Source: Paracyclopina nana
Taxonomy: Eukaryota > Arthropoda > Copepoda > Cyclopoida > Cyclopettidae
DNA: 64,000 bases
Direction of reading: 5' to 3'
NCBI GenBank assembly: GCA_019096065.1
Contig: JAGUCH010000002.1
Location: forward strand, 6,212,501 to 6,276,500
Positions 9,001-20,142 of this stretch are shown here, in pieces (position 1 is the first letter of the stretch; every line of letters starts with the position of its first letter). The position numbers were made by a program, and so were the translations under genes. The notes below the pieces were generated by a model. That model was not told the origin of the DNA. It worked only from the letters and a program-made list of their open reading frames with translations, and searched no databases.

Positions 9001-10164
9001 ATGGTGAAATTGGCATTTCTGATCATTTCAGCCCTGACTCTGGCCAATGGTGGCAAAGAATCGTGGCGACATCCCCATGATATGGGATTCGGAGATTCCA
9101 AGGATGACATTGGAAAAAAAGCCTCAACCGCCACAAAGAACACCACCGCAGCAACGCCGGAATTCTTGTGCCTTCAAAGGCATTCTAAACGCTTGCTGAA
9201 GACCCTAAAGATTGATCCTGACACCAAGCAAATTGAGGTAGAGATTAAAGTTCTCTTAGATGCATACGACATCGCCAGCATTGACGCTTTCGCCAAGCTG
9301 CCGATAAACTCATCCGATGTTGTCAAATTGAGATCTCTACACAATTTGGAGATAGTGCTGGAACACATGCTCGAGCATGTCACAGAGCCGTATACATTTG
9401 CTGGATATGGAGGCTTAATTGACAATCTAGAGGCTGGTGTGAGTCGTTGGCTGAATGCTTTGTATATTGTCTTGCCCGTCTTGGTCACTCTGGTGATAAT
9501 CATTTCTTTGTGGAGAGGGGCACCAGTGTGGAAAGTTGCGTGCTTCCTCTTTCTCGTGTCTTGTGGATGGGAATGGAGTCGTTTGTACAAGCAAAAGTTA
9601 GCAGAGAAGATTGAAGTGCTTTCCAAAAATGGCAACGGCAAGCATTGCTTCGAATCGGCTGGGGTTTTGTGGTCGTTCCCCGCCCATTTGCTGAAAAAAC
9701 TTTTTGACTTCAAAGATGATGAGTGTGCCAGATATCAAGAGGCTCTGCTTGTTGATGCTTATCTTGAAATCACCCCCGTGACTGCCGTGGCTGAAACTCT
9801 GACTAAACTTATCTTACATCCCCTTGATCATTTCGGAGATAAGTTGGGATCGTTCTTTGCAAGAATTATCAGCGCCAACACCTATGTGGGCGCAGTTGGA
9901 GTTGTAGCTGTCTCCTTTGTTCTCCTTGCTCTAATTCTGATAATGGTTGGAGGATACACCATCAGGTTGCCATACTATCTGGGCTCGTTTGAGCCCTCTC
10001 TTGCACCTAAGAAAAGCCTTTCAGAGGAAAGACTCGAAAAGTTACTCTTGGATATTGAGAGGAAGTTGGAGAAGATGCAACCTCCGGCCATCACAAAGGA
10101 GGACAGCACGTCCAAAGAAGCTATTGAAACGCAACAACCCCAGATTGAAACGCTTGAGTCATGA
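9001..10164 (+). CDS. CLCC1: Chloride channel CLIC-like protein 1 (CLCC1/MCLC family)
   Basis: This single-exon gene encodes 387 residues. ATG 9001 is chosen because it gives a clean signal peptide (MVKLAFLIISALTLANG); the frame is open upstream but has no earlier ATG. A luminal region is followed by a hydrophobic pair at about 150-200 (LYIVLPVLVTLVIIISLW, then a Cys/Trp-rich segment ending CGWEWSRLYK), a conserved loop DDECARYQEA, the segment LTKLILHPLDHFGDKLG, and another membrane helix near 300-320. The C-terminal tail is charged. The WEW..LY and D.C..Y motifs and the topology fit the CLCC1 (MCLC) family of ER membrane proteins linked to chloride conductance and ER homeostasis. The human protein is longer; the Ser-rich tail is reduced here. 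Confidence 0.75.
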   Translation: MVKLAFLIISALTLANGGKESWRHPHDMGFGDSKDDIGKKASTATKNTTAATPEFLCLQRHSKRLLKTLKIDPDTKQIEVEIKVLLDAYDIASIDAFAKLPINSSDVVKLRSLHNLEIVLEHMLEHVTEPYTFAGYGGLIDNLEAGVSRWLNALYIVLPVLVTLVIIISLWRGAPVWKVACFLFLVSCGWEWSRLYKQKLAEKIEVLSKNGNGKHCFESAGVLWSFPAHLLKKLFDFKDDECARYQEALLVDAYLEITPVTAVAETLTKLILHPLDHFGDKLGSFFARIISANTYVGAVGVVAVSFVLLALILIMVGGYTIRLPYYLGSFEPSLAPKKSLSEERLEKLLLDIERKLEKMQPPAITKEDSTSKEAIETQQPQIETLES

Positions 10165-10415
10165 ATGTACCTATTTATATATTTTTCTTATGAAGAACAT
10201 GCAATATTAGTGAGCAGGTTTTTTTTATTCCAAAAATTAATTTTCATTTCCTCTGTCATAACTCATTCATAGACAAAGAGCTTTGTCGAGGGACGCAGCA
10301 GCTTCGTTAATATTAGCCAAGTGAGCTGTGCTACTTTGCATTCCGAGAATAGGAAAAATAAGTTAGCATTTTAGATACCTCGGATCATAACTTAAAAGAT
10401 TTAAATGCACCATCC

Positions 10416-12194
10416 TTAAAACTCATCAAAGGTGGGTGTCTCGAGGCTCGACACCCTTTGAAGTCCTTCAATGTTTTCATCTTCATCAATTAGAGACATA
10501 TCTAAGTCTTTGAATAGAGTGAGCGCCCTGATTTCGTACACTTTGAGGCGATCCGATATATCCTCTACAGTCTCAAAGTCTTTGTCTTCAGTGGCTTTGT
10601 CAATTTTATAAGACATGAAGTGCATCTCTTGAACGAACATACATAAAGCCTGAAATGTAGATGTTGAAATATGTAGTTTCTCCTGGCTGATTTGTCATTT
10701 GCGTACCTGCAGGGCAGCAAATTGTAGACTAATATCGTAGTCCTCCTTCAGCTCATCAAAAGTAGGCTTTGGGATGGCGGAGTCAATGCCATCGAGCATT
10801 TCGGTGTATTTGTCATAATAGTTTTGTAGCAATTCTTCAGTTGAGTCGTCTCTGACGTCAGAGTTGGTGGATGAAAGCATTAAGAAAGCCAAGTCTAGTG
10901 TGGCAGAGGCCAATTTCGCATTCTTCCAATCCAATAGTTTGGCATTGTAGCTTTGATCAAGCATAATATTGCGGTCCCATAGTTCACCATGGACAATTGT
11001 GGTGAGTTTTCCTTGTTTGCAGTGCCTCTTTAAATTCTTGATCACCATATAAGGGTCGCACTTCTTGAGCTTTTCAAACTGGCTCTTGATCTCAAGGATG
11101 TCATCCTCGCCCAGTCCAACCTTGGACACTGATTGGTCCACGTGTTCTAGAAAAATATCGTAGTATGCAATGCACTCGTTGATTTCCTTCAAAAGCATCC
11201 CGTTGGAGTACATATCCTAAGGACAAGTTTAAAAATCATCCATACCGACATGGTTGAATTTTTATCTAAATTTACTTGGCTCAAAATTGGATATCTTCTC
11301 TTCACACCATTTGCACCGTGCTTGACCACAAAGGATCTGGAGACAGCATGAAATTCGGCCAGACTTTTGATCAGGGCCCTCACTTGCTCCAACTTGAACC
11401 CGTTTGGGTCCTGACAGTCTGCGTAGCCTCTCCGGGAGCAGGATTTGAAGACCAAAACTCCAGCCCCATCCATGTTATGGTTCGCATGCACGCATTCGGG
11501 CACTAGTTTGTCCACTATATTGGAGACTTCATGTTGCCTGCAATAAAACAAGAAAGTATAAATTCATTCACCTCCATAAATGTGCTGTTTTAGCATACTT
11601 TGAAGCATGGAGTTTGATGGCTGGAAGCAGATTAAAGTAGATTTCACTCTCCTTTTCAAAGAGCTCAGTTTCGAACACGAAGGCCCTGCAGGCGTCATCC
11701 TCTGGTATCATTTTGACTATGAACTCCAAGCGTCCCCTGTTGGCCAGGTCCACAAGCAGCGCGTAGGTGGTACTGAAATCTCCGAAGCTGGACTTGCAAT
11801 CCTCCACTTGGAAATTGAGATGCTCTAGCTGCTCTCGATCCAAGGGTGCGTTGCCAATCTTGAGCAAATATTGGTTGACCACCATGAACACCCATGCCTT
11901 GTTGATGTCTTCTTTCTCTGTAGGAATGCAAGACACTTTTTTGCTTTGGCAGCTCGCGTTCCTCATGGACTCTGACATTTTTCTGGTCCTAACCAACTTC
12001 TTCTCCACCATGGGATCATTCTCCGGGATCCTGAGGGCAACAGAATTCCGCCTGTTGTTGACTGAGCTGGCACTAAAATATGAGCCTGCCACAACCACAG
12101 ATGAACCGCCAGCCATCACACATCTGGACTCGCTGGAGGTGCGACTAGTCCCGCTAGACTTTGGGATAATCATGGGAATGCTTGAGAAATCCAT
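10416..12194 (-). CDS. Ecdysteroid kinase-like (EcKinase/CHK) protein
   Basis: Four exons: 12194-11572, 11537-11246, 11216-10707 and 10649-10416, giving 552 residues. The first 110 residues are a Ser-rich extension without homology that I recognise. The kinase fold follows: the ATP-binding Lys in RLEFIVKMIPEDD, the helix FEKESEIYFNLLP, the catalytic loop VHGELWDRNIM and the metal-binding segment KLLDWKNAKLAS. The family phosphorylates small hydroxylated molecules such as ecdysteroids and belongs to the aminoglycoside/choline kinase superfamily. In the catalytic loop the usual HGD is HGE, so the catalytic Asp is Glu, and the DFQ motif reads DWK. Activity is therefore uncertain. All joins keep frame with GT..AG introns of 29-57 bp, which is short. 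Confidence 0.75.
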
Positions 12195-14064
12195 GGTTCA
12201 GTCCCGGAGAGCTCAGAGCATCAAATGCTCTACACCGCATGAACAAGTTTGCTATATAGCAAGAAGTGTTCTCGTACAAGGCGACGCTGAAAAATCGGAG
12301 GAATGCGCAGGCGCTTTGGAAATTTCCGTCAGACAAGGCTAGAAAGCCCAAATACTTGGGTGGACAAGATAAGCTACATGTGTACTCCAAAACATCCTCC
12401 TTGCGTAATGAGCTAGAGCTGCATTATGAAGGAAGTGCATAATTTTAGCTATATACCATGTTTAGTATATTAAAAAGTATATCCGTAGGCAACTGATTGA
12501 TACTAGAAGAATATCGAGCGAATCAAAATTAATAAACAGCCAAAGCTAGTTTAAGCATAATTTTTAGGAAACTCTAGGCTACAAGAACTTGGCAAGCGTC
12601 TTTACGTGGCCCCATTCATAGGGCACATTTTCCTTAATGCAATTGTTGCCAATATTCTGAATTCTTGTCTGGAATTCGCTTTAGCAACGATAAATGTGAC
12701 AAAAGGTCCGAGCAATAAAGGTGGATGCACCTTCGGAAAATTAGTAAGAATGAAAAACACTGAAAGCTTCCCGATTGACGTAACACGTAAGCTTTTGTGA
12801 CAGCGGTGAAAGCAAGCCAATTTTCCTTGAGGAAAACTATTTTTACCGAGTCACTCAATAAACAAGCCTCTAAAATTCACTATTAACTGGATTATCAAGT
12901 TTTTGGCTATAAAAATGATAATTTTGTCTCGGGCCTTACGTGAGGTGAAACCTATCAAGCTAGAAGCAGAGCCATATTTTCAGACTGACAAGAAGGATTG
13001 CATTTCAAATGTGTTACTATGCCAGCTTTTATTTAACGGGTGCGTCTGCACTTTTATCTCAAATGCAGTTTTAGCTACGGGTATTTCAGAATTCAACTTT
13101 ATCCCTTTCTAAGTCCGCGACGGCAATGGATGCCTATCTCATGCGATTAAAAACTACTGACAAACTGGCTGAACATGGCTGATACGCGTGAACATAAAAC
13201 GAATTATTGGCCTTTTACCAATTTTCAAGCGAGGCTAAAGCGCAAGAAGAGAGCTTGCGTCTTGTACTCGAACGAGCTTTCAAACGATCGAGTTTCTAAA
13301 AAAAAGCGATCACGGAAGTGGGGAGTGACCGCGACAGCAAAAACTGGCTATATAACTTAGCAATTGTCAATTATTTCAAATTCTGATTCCAGTTTGGAAG
13401 AATTAAAAAAGTAGGCGTGTTTACGTGCCGTGACATTTCGTTTTCTCCTGTTGATGCATGGCACTTCCACAGGACGCCACGTTGACTTAGAAAATCTGCT
13501 TGGCAACATTCGTACCTGTTTGCAGTGAAAGAAATCCCTTGCTATCATTCAACACCCTATGCTTGTATGGCATTTTAAAAATATTGACAAAAACTAGCTT
13601 TGGCAAAGCATAAAAAATCGGGCTACCTAACTGTACGAATGTTTAAACAATTGTCATCAAAGAGCAAAATATGAATATGAGTGTGGTAATATATTAAATA
13701 CCATGTGACTCAATGCATAATGACCAATTCCCCGCACCTCACTCAAATATAAGATCGCAATTACTGATGTTGCAAATTGCATATATTGGGGGGAATGTTT
13801 GTCAACGCTTGCTAACAGCTATGAAAACATGGTATTTGCTCCGATCTGGTTTTATGCCATGTCATACTTTGGCTGCAGCGTTGCACCAGGGTCTGATTTC
13901 TCAGCGTTTTCGAACAAGTCTCTGGCCTCTCTAGGCTTCTTTGCCGTGCGTGAGTCCAGTTTCGCAGACGTAACGAGTAACACACGGAGAAACCATGTAA
14001 GAATCACTTAATCAATTCTTGCAGTAAGTACTCAATTAAAAGCTCATTTTCTCTGTTAGACAAT
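12195..14064 (+). other. Intergenic, 1.9 kb, no gene found
   Basis: The frames here are short, AT-rich and unlike any family I know. On the minus strand TATATA at 12253-12258 lies about 60 bp before the kinase start codon and could be its TATA box. A plus-strand GCTATATAAC at 13347-13356 has no gene close downstream. I see no repeat worth naming. Confidence 0.5.
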
Positions 14065-16296
14065 ATGAAGGTGGCTTTGGGATTATGTCTGCTGGCAACG
14101 GTGGCCTTTGCTGAGGAAATCTCAGTAAAAACGGAAAAAGGCTCCGTCAAAGGAGTTCGAGTGGACCATGATTTTGGCCAATATTACTATTCGTTCCGTG
14201 GCATTCGCTATGCTCAAGCCCCTGTTGGGAAATTGAGATTCAAGGTAATTGTACAAAATTGCTTGGCAATACTAAACACCTTAAAATATTTTCTTAACAT
14301 GAAATAGGCAAATGCTTATGTCAGAAGCTTTAAAAATGCTTCCATGTTTTGTTGCGCGCAAGCAATTTAGCGAAAACACTCCAAAAATATGATTACAGGT
14401 AAAGATGGTTTAACGCTTGCAAAAGTGCTTCGCAACCACTCACCTTATGGCTAATGCGATATACAGAGAAGTTCATGAAAGCAAAAGAATGAAAAGCCAA
14501 AAATAGGGAACATTATACCAATTATCATTTATTTTTTATTCTCCCAATGATTAAATATTAATGTACTACAAAATGAAGAATATACATTAATCAGCCCCAA
14601 TTCAATGCGTTTAACTTGCAGGCCCCTGTTGAGGTTGAACCCTTTACTGAAGAATACGATGCAACTGACGATGGCAACGTCTGTCCTCAATATGACATCG
14701 GATCTGGAGCACCCGTTGGAGATGAGGACTGCCTCAACTTGAACGTTTACACTCCTAAGATTGATGACAAAAAGAGGGCTGTCATGGTCTATTTCCACGG
14801 AGGAGGTATGACATAGTCGGATTTTAGAAAATAACTTTTCCTATCAAAAACTGGAAATCGTAGCTTTCATCATGGGCGGCGCCGCTTCCTACTTTTTCGG
14901 CCCCAATTACCTCATTGAAAATGACGTCGTGGTTGTCACCTTCAACTACAGGTTGGGAGCCTTTGGCTTCCTGGCCACCGATGACAAGGCTGCCACCGGA
15001 AACTACGGTCTAATGGATCAAATCATGGTGCTGAAGTGGGTGCAGAAAAACATTGAAAAGTTCGGAGGAGATGCCAGCAAGGTGACCATCTTTGGTGAGG
15101 ATTCCGGAGCCGCTTCCATCACAATCATGGCCATGTCACCGCCGGCAAATGGCTTGTTCCAAAGGGCCATTGCTCTGTCCGGAAACGCTCTGTGTGACCA
15201 GTACATTCAAAGCAACCCCAATGAGGCTGCTGTAGAATTGGCAACCAGGCTGGAATGCAGCTCTGAGAAGGGCGAGGATATTGTCAACTGCCTCAGCAGG
15301 CAAACCCAACAAGACATCGTCAAGGCTGCCAACTCCATGTTTGTGAGTATACGGTAATGGGTTATCTCGGAGAGATGAGGCTGTAATGTTAACATTTCGC
15401 AGATGTTCTTCTCCTTTCCTCGCTGGTTTGCTCCCAATGTGGACGGAACTATTTTGCCAGACACTCCCGAAAATCTGCTCGTCCAAGGAAGGTTTGCCAA
15501 GGTTCCCTTCATTGTGGGCCAAACCAAGGACGAGGGTGCTTTCTTCTACCGCCTGACCATGAACAGCTTCAACAATGGCCAATATGATGATAACTTCATC
15601 GACCACAAGTTGCCCAGAATTCTGCCAGTCCTCTCTAGCTTCAACAGCAAGCTCTACCCCATCACGAGACAAGTGAGGAAGCGCTACTTTGTCAACGTCG
15701 ACATGGAGAACGAGGACGAGTTCAGGCCCAGGTTTGTCGAATTCTTGACTGACTTGATGTACACCAGATGCACGGACAGGTTTGCCAAGATCCTGGCCAA
15801 CCACAGTGTGCCCACCTACGAGTACTTGTTTGAGTACAGAGGCCAATACTCCATTGTCAACCTCCAAGGAGAACAAGTGGACATGGGCGTTGCCCATGGA
15901 GATGATTTGCAGTACATTTTCAATGACATTTGGGGCAACGATTTGACCATGTCAGCATCGGACACCAAATTCACCAGAAATGTCTTCACTCCCCTACTGA
16001 CCAACTTTGCCAAGACCAGCGTGCCTACCCCAACCATCACTGATGCCATTAATGTCGCGTGGACTCCTTTGGCTCCGAACAAGAACAGGGTTTTCAGAAT
16101 TGGAGACAAGTTGGCCGTTGAAGAGGACTACAAGCAAGACATTGTCAGGTAAAGTATTTGACTGGTAACAGAGCTGCAAGAATTGTTCGCATTATTTCTC
16201 CTCTATATTCTTCATAGGTTCTGGTCGGAAGACATTCCTAAATTGTTCAAAAAGAAGGCCTCAGCTGGTGGAAAGAAGAGCAAAGATGAATTGTAA
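14065..16296 (+). CDS. Carboxylesterase-family protein with Asp at the nucleophile site and KDEL tail
   Basis: Five exons (14065-14244, 14622-14805, 14864-15342, 15403-16148, 16218-16296) give 555 residues, a normal length for a type-B carboxylesterase. It starts with a signal peptide (MKVALGLCLLATVAFA) and ends KKSKDEL, an ER-retention signal. Family landmarks: GIRYAQAPVG, EDCLNLNVYTP, FHGGAF (oxyanion hole), NYRLGAFGFL, the acid segment TKDEGAFF and the His segment VAHGDDLQYIF. The nucleophile elbow reads GEDSGAAS, where the family has GESAG, so the catalytic Ser position is Asp. It may be a non-catalytic or altered hydrolase of the ER lumen. The first intron is 377 bp; the others are 58-69 bp. 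The neighbours are also secreted proteins. Confidence 0.88.
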
Positions 16297-16925
16297 ATCA
16301 CAAGAAAAGCTCCACATTGAGGCATTACAAAAATTGCTTGGCTAAATTAGTGATACGAAAGCTCAAATCAATCTTTTTAAAAACGCTCTTCACCATTTTT
16401 CACAATCGATTCCAAACAATTGACATGCCAAATAAGTATTAGCTAATAACTATTCCACAGTTTGACATGAACAAAAGAAAGACCAAGTTGCCTGTTACAA
16501 AAATACTCAAATGTTTTTTTTCCTGTGCAAATATCCCAACATCAAGGGTACACTTCTGTAGAACAGAGCTTAATTGCAGCTATGATTGGACCTCCTCACT
16601 AAAATCCGTACCTTTTCTTCCTGCTAATTGTTTTGTACAGTTTTCATGTATTCACAGAATGAGCATTTTGCATTTGGTTTCAACAATAAATTCACCACGA
16701 AGGGCCATTTCACGCCGTTCATAAAACCTGCTATGTTTTATGCTCCTATGAAGTAGCTTATAAATTACTTCTTGGAATTTAAAGGACCTTAATTACACCT
16801 TGTGTGTCACCTAGTGCCACCTGATCCTCGCACGTTAACGATGAAAACTAGTTTCACACAACTTCATAAAAAGTAGAGGTAATCGCAAGCTTGAGCATCA
16901 TTTGCTCTGCAACTTTCTACCAAAC
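16297..16925 (+). other. Intergenic, 629 bp
   Basis: It holds the 3' flank of the esterase gene and the upstream region of the next secreted-protein gene. CATAAAAAG at 16864-16872, about 60 bp before that gene's ATG, could serve as its TATA box. No coding frame is convincing. Confidence 0.4.
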
Positions 16926-17671
16926 ATGAAGGTAAAGCGAAATTGGAACAGCAAACAGACTTAACCATAAAAAACCCTGTTATTTTCCAGAGCTTTTTGG
17001 TGCTAGCTTTAGCGTCACTGACAGCGCTAGGAGAGCAAGACTTTGCTAAAGCTCCAGTTATCACTTTAGCAGACAACTACAATATAGATCCAGGTTTCAT
17101 TGCTGGACCTCCTTCAGTTCCTCCTCCAAGTTACAGCCCAGAGAATGGCGGCGAATACAACTACGTCCCTGAATTGACTCCGGGGGGAGTGAATAGCTAC
17201 AACACAGAATACCAACAGCCCATTGACGACATCAGTATCGCAGAATTGCAGGCGCAGAGCTTCAATGGCTACAATCCAGGATACCAAGATCCCGTTGATG
17301 ACGACACCATTGCCCCACAATTGACGCCAGATGGCGGCAATAATCCCAACTCAGGATACCAAGATCCCAATGATAATTTCCGTCCTTCGGACAAGTTGGA
17401 ATCATCTAACCAAGGTTATGCTGCCAGTGATACCCCCGAGCCTATCTACAACCATCAAGAGTTTGAGCAAGCTTATCCTATTCAATATCCCATCAGAGAA
17501 AGCTTTAACCAACAACCCTCCCCTGAAACTTACACCCTGACCGTGAGTGATGACCCTCAAGGATACGTTCAAGATGATGCCAACAGCAGTGACAACGTTC
17601 AAATAATCACAGAGAATTTCCCACAAGACATCTACGATCCACAAAACATTGGAAATAACTTATCACGCTGA
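16926..17671 (+). CDS. Secreted acidic protein with short internal repeats
   Basis: Two exons: ATG AAG alone at 16926-16931, then 16991-17671, giving 228 residues. The joined N terminus MKSFLVLALASLTALG is a signal peptide. The mature chain is Pro/Asn/Gln/Asp/Tyr-rich, without cysteines that I can find. It carries three related blocks ending YQQPIDD, YQDPVDD and YQDPNDN, preceded by LTPGG or LTPDGG. I do not recognise the family. The two-codon first exon is the same architecture as the RR cuticle gene at 19.5 kb and is common in arthropod cuticle genes, so an extracellular matrix role is an inference. The start is chosen because only this exon supplies an ATG in frame with the signal sequence. 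Confidence 0.7.
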
Positions 17672-17905
17672 TCGAAAATACAGTCACACATTACTACTGT
17701 AATTTGAGTAATCGGCATCACCGCCGCTAAAACAGGTATTGATAAAAAGGCAGAACTAGTCAGTTTCTAATAGAAATCTATTGACTTCCAAACCAGAAGT
17801 TCTGACCCCTCAAACGTTTTAAAATAACACTCAGCGAAACTTGTACATTTCATCGACATTAAGTTTATGCCATTATGTAGCACGCCTTGCCACCTAAGGG
17901 ACTCC

Positions 17906-18391
17906 TACCCTTGGATCGACAACGGATAGTCCGTGGATAGACTACGACGAACCGGCCTTGCATCGAAAAAACGGATCATCCGTGGACCGACTGTCAGAAC
18001 ACACAGTCCTTGGATAGACCAGGACTGACATGTATTAGGTTAGACAAGAAAAACGAAATGTACTTGGATCGACAAGACGAATCGTCCTTGGATCGACTAT
18101 GAGAACATACAGTCCTTGGATAGAACAAAAGTTTTTGTTGAATTCTAACATTGTACAGTACGTTCTAGCTGTCGATCCAAGGACGATCCGTTTTTCGATG
18201 CAGGGACAGTTAGTTATGTCAGTCTATCCTAGCACAGTTCGTTCTAGTCGACCTAGGTCCTGCTAAGTCATAGTAGTCGATCCAAGGACTATCCATCTCG
18301 TTGATCCAGGGACTATGAGTTCTGTCTGTCTATCCAAGGACGATCTGTTGCAGTCTATCCAGGGACAGTATGTCCTAGTCGATCCAAGTAC
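17906..18391. repeat. Palindromic foldback array of a 14-bp motif
   Basis: About eight or nine forward copies of a motif close to GTCCTTGGATCGAC lie at 17906-18124 (for example 18083-18097 and 18110-18124). About nine reversed copies, GTCGATCCAAGGAC, lie at 18171-18391 (for example 18171, 18276, 18328, 18378). Spacing is about 20-40 bp. The arms meet at a small hairpin AACAAAAG/TTTTTGTT (18124-18139). Copies differ by one to four substitutions. It resembles the subterminal repeat arms of foldback DNA transposons. No ORF is present and no target-site duplication was identified. Confidence 0.75.
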
Positions 18392-19057
18392 GGCCGCCCG
18401 AATTTGCGCATAAAAAGCAAAAAAATCTAAAGAATTCAACCCCCAATTCAGTTAGTTGTGCTACCTAGTTGAAAAGCTCGAGCCCGCAAAGTTGCCACTC
18501 GATTTTTATTTTACAAAATTTGCTCAGCTATTTTATTAGCTTGTTTTATAAATTGTTTACATATATAAATAGATATTATAAGTCCTCAAAAACTTGCAAA
18601 TATCTATGGATCAAGGGCTTTAAAATTAGGAATCTTAAAACATTATATATCCTTTAAATTACAAGTAGTTTAGAGCACCAGGGTGAACCAAAGGATATTG
18701 CACCTCTTATCAGAGAATTTTTCTTCATTGTTGGTCCACCTAGACAAGGCAAATCTCAGCCCTCCATGGCTTCGACTAAAATCCACTTGCGGGAATATGA
18801 CTTATAGCTTCGCCCTATAGCAGCCACCAAATGAACTCGGCTAGAGCATGCTGAACTTAACCATACAAGTAAGGTTACTGTTTCAGCAAGATAACTTGGA
18901 TAAAAATTCCAAAATTTGAACGCCCTTGGCCTCGTCATTCCTCTCTTTAGAAGAGGACATCAAGTTTCTTTAACACATCTTGGCGAGATTAATTCCGAAA
19001 TAAATTAATCAGATTTATTCCAAAATACATAAATTAAATGCTCAAACTGGAATGCAC
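18392..19057 (+). other. Intergenic, AT-rich, no gene found
   Basis: This is low-complexity AT-rich sequence 3' of the cuticle gene on the other strand. The frames present are short and unconvincing. Confidence 0.4.
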
Positions 19058-19502
19058 TCAATAAGCTGGAGCGTAGGCAGGTGCAGGGGCATAAGCAGGT
19101 GCTGGAGCGGGTGCGTACTTAGCTTCACCGCTGTATTGGACATCAGCCACGTAACCACCGTCACCGTTAACAGTATAAGTGACAGTTTGGGTGCGACCAT
19201 CAGGAAGGAGGACGTGGTACTGTCCGGTTGTGGCATACCCATCGCGACCTTCATTCTGGCCAAAAAGAACGCCAGAGTAGTCATCCTTCACTGCATACTC
19301 ATAGTTGTATTTAGGGGGAACATCAGGATAAGCAGGGGCAGGGGCATAAGCTGGGGCAGGTGCATAGGAAGGGGGGTCAGAGGGTGCTGCGAGAGCAATT
19401 CCAGCCAAAGCAAGAGCAATAAATACCTGAATGAATTAACGCACAAAAGAGTAAACGGAAACTTTAAGCTTAATGCAAGTCCAGCAATGTTCTTACCTTC
19501 AT
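19058..19502 (-). CDS. Rebers-Riddiford cuticular protein
   Basis: Two exons: 19502-19497 (ATG AAG only) and 19426-19058, giving 124 residues. The signal peptide is MKVFIALALAGIALAAP. The chitin-binding R&R consensus follows at about residues 35-100, including the segments YAVKDDYSG, GRDGYATTGQYHVLLPDGR and VTYTVNGDGGYVADV. It is flanked on both sides by Ala-Pro-Ala-Tyr repeats (YAPAPAYAPA). It binds chitin in the exoskeleton. The form of the motif is typical of crustacean and other arthropod cuticle proteins. A TATA box lies 59 bp upstream. Confidence 0.95.
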
Positions 19503-19560
19503 GTTGTAGGTGAGTAGACAACTTGGGATCAAATGATGTTAAGCGTGCCGTAGCTCAATC

Positions 19561-19568
19561 CTTATATA
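19561..19568 (-). promoter_or_regulatory. TATA box of the cuticle protein gene
   Basis: The minus strand reads TATATAAG, within AGTATATAAGGATTG. A start site about 30 bp downstream would leave a leader of about 30 bases before the ATG at 19502. The spacing and sequence are those of a strong core promoter. Confidence 0.7.
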
Positions 19569-20142
19569 CTTTCGAAGGTTGTTGTTGCTGCTGCTACTAT
19601 CCTTGCAGAAAAAAGATGCAGTTTTCATTTTGGCACACCCTAGGATGCAAAAACTGACCAGTTTCTGATGCCCCAGCTTCCTTGTGCCAGAGGGCGCACA
19701 CTGGTACAACCAGCAACAAAATTAACTTGCTCTATAAATATGACCTTTCGCTAACCACTCAAAAAATTGACACCAAATCATGACTTGCACAAAACCTCAG
19801 AATGCCGGCACGCCAAGATAAGAATAGACTTGTCCCTTCGATTATGGATTCTTTTCAGCTAGTTCATAGCATAACTTCCTAGCACAATATAAAGATGCGT
19901 GATGTTGACATTTTAAGAAAAATGAAGCAAAGAAAATGAGTTTTACGATAGCAAATAAAAGACTATAAATATACCCCGCTTGACGTTGGGCTTGCTAAAA
20001 GAGTCTTCATGGATCTATCATCGTAAGTTAAACAAAAATTCCTGTTTGGGTGCACTTTTCCCTGATCAAGTTCTTCAGCGTCAAAAGCAAAAAAGTCATG
20101 AATTGTGCCTTTTCCTCTTCAGTTGATCAAACTAAAGCGACA
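19569..20142 (+). other. Intergenic, about 570 bp
   Basis: This separates the divergent cuticle and Cys-loop-like genes. TATAAATA-type strings occur at 19733-19741 (CTATAAATA) and 19963-19971 (CTATAAATA), but neither is at the usual distance from a known start codon. Confidence 0.3.

Noticed and set aside
15136..15897. 253-codon minus-strand frame opposite the esterase
   Set aside because: It is antisense to conserved esterase exons and spans an intron; a shadow of codon usage on the other strand.
17906..18391. CRISPR-like regular array
   Set aside because: Repeats are degenerate, reverse orientation at the centre, and spacers are not unique equal-length segments; the genome is eukaryotic.
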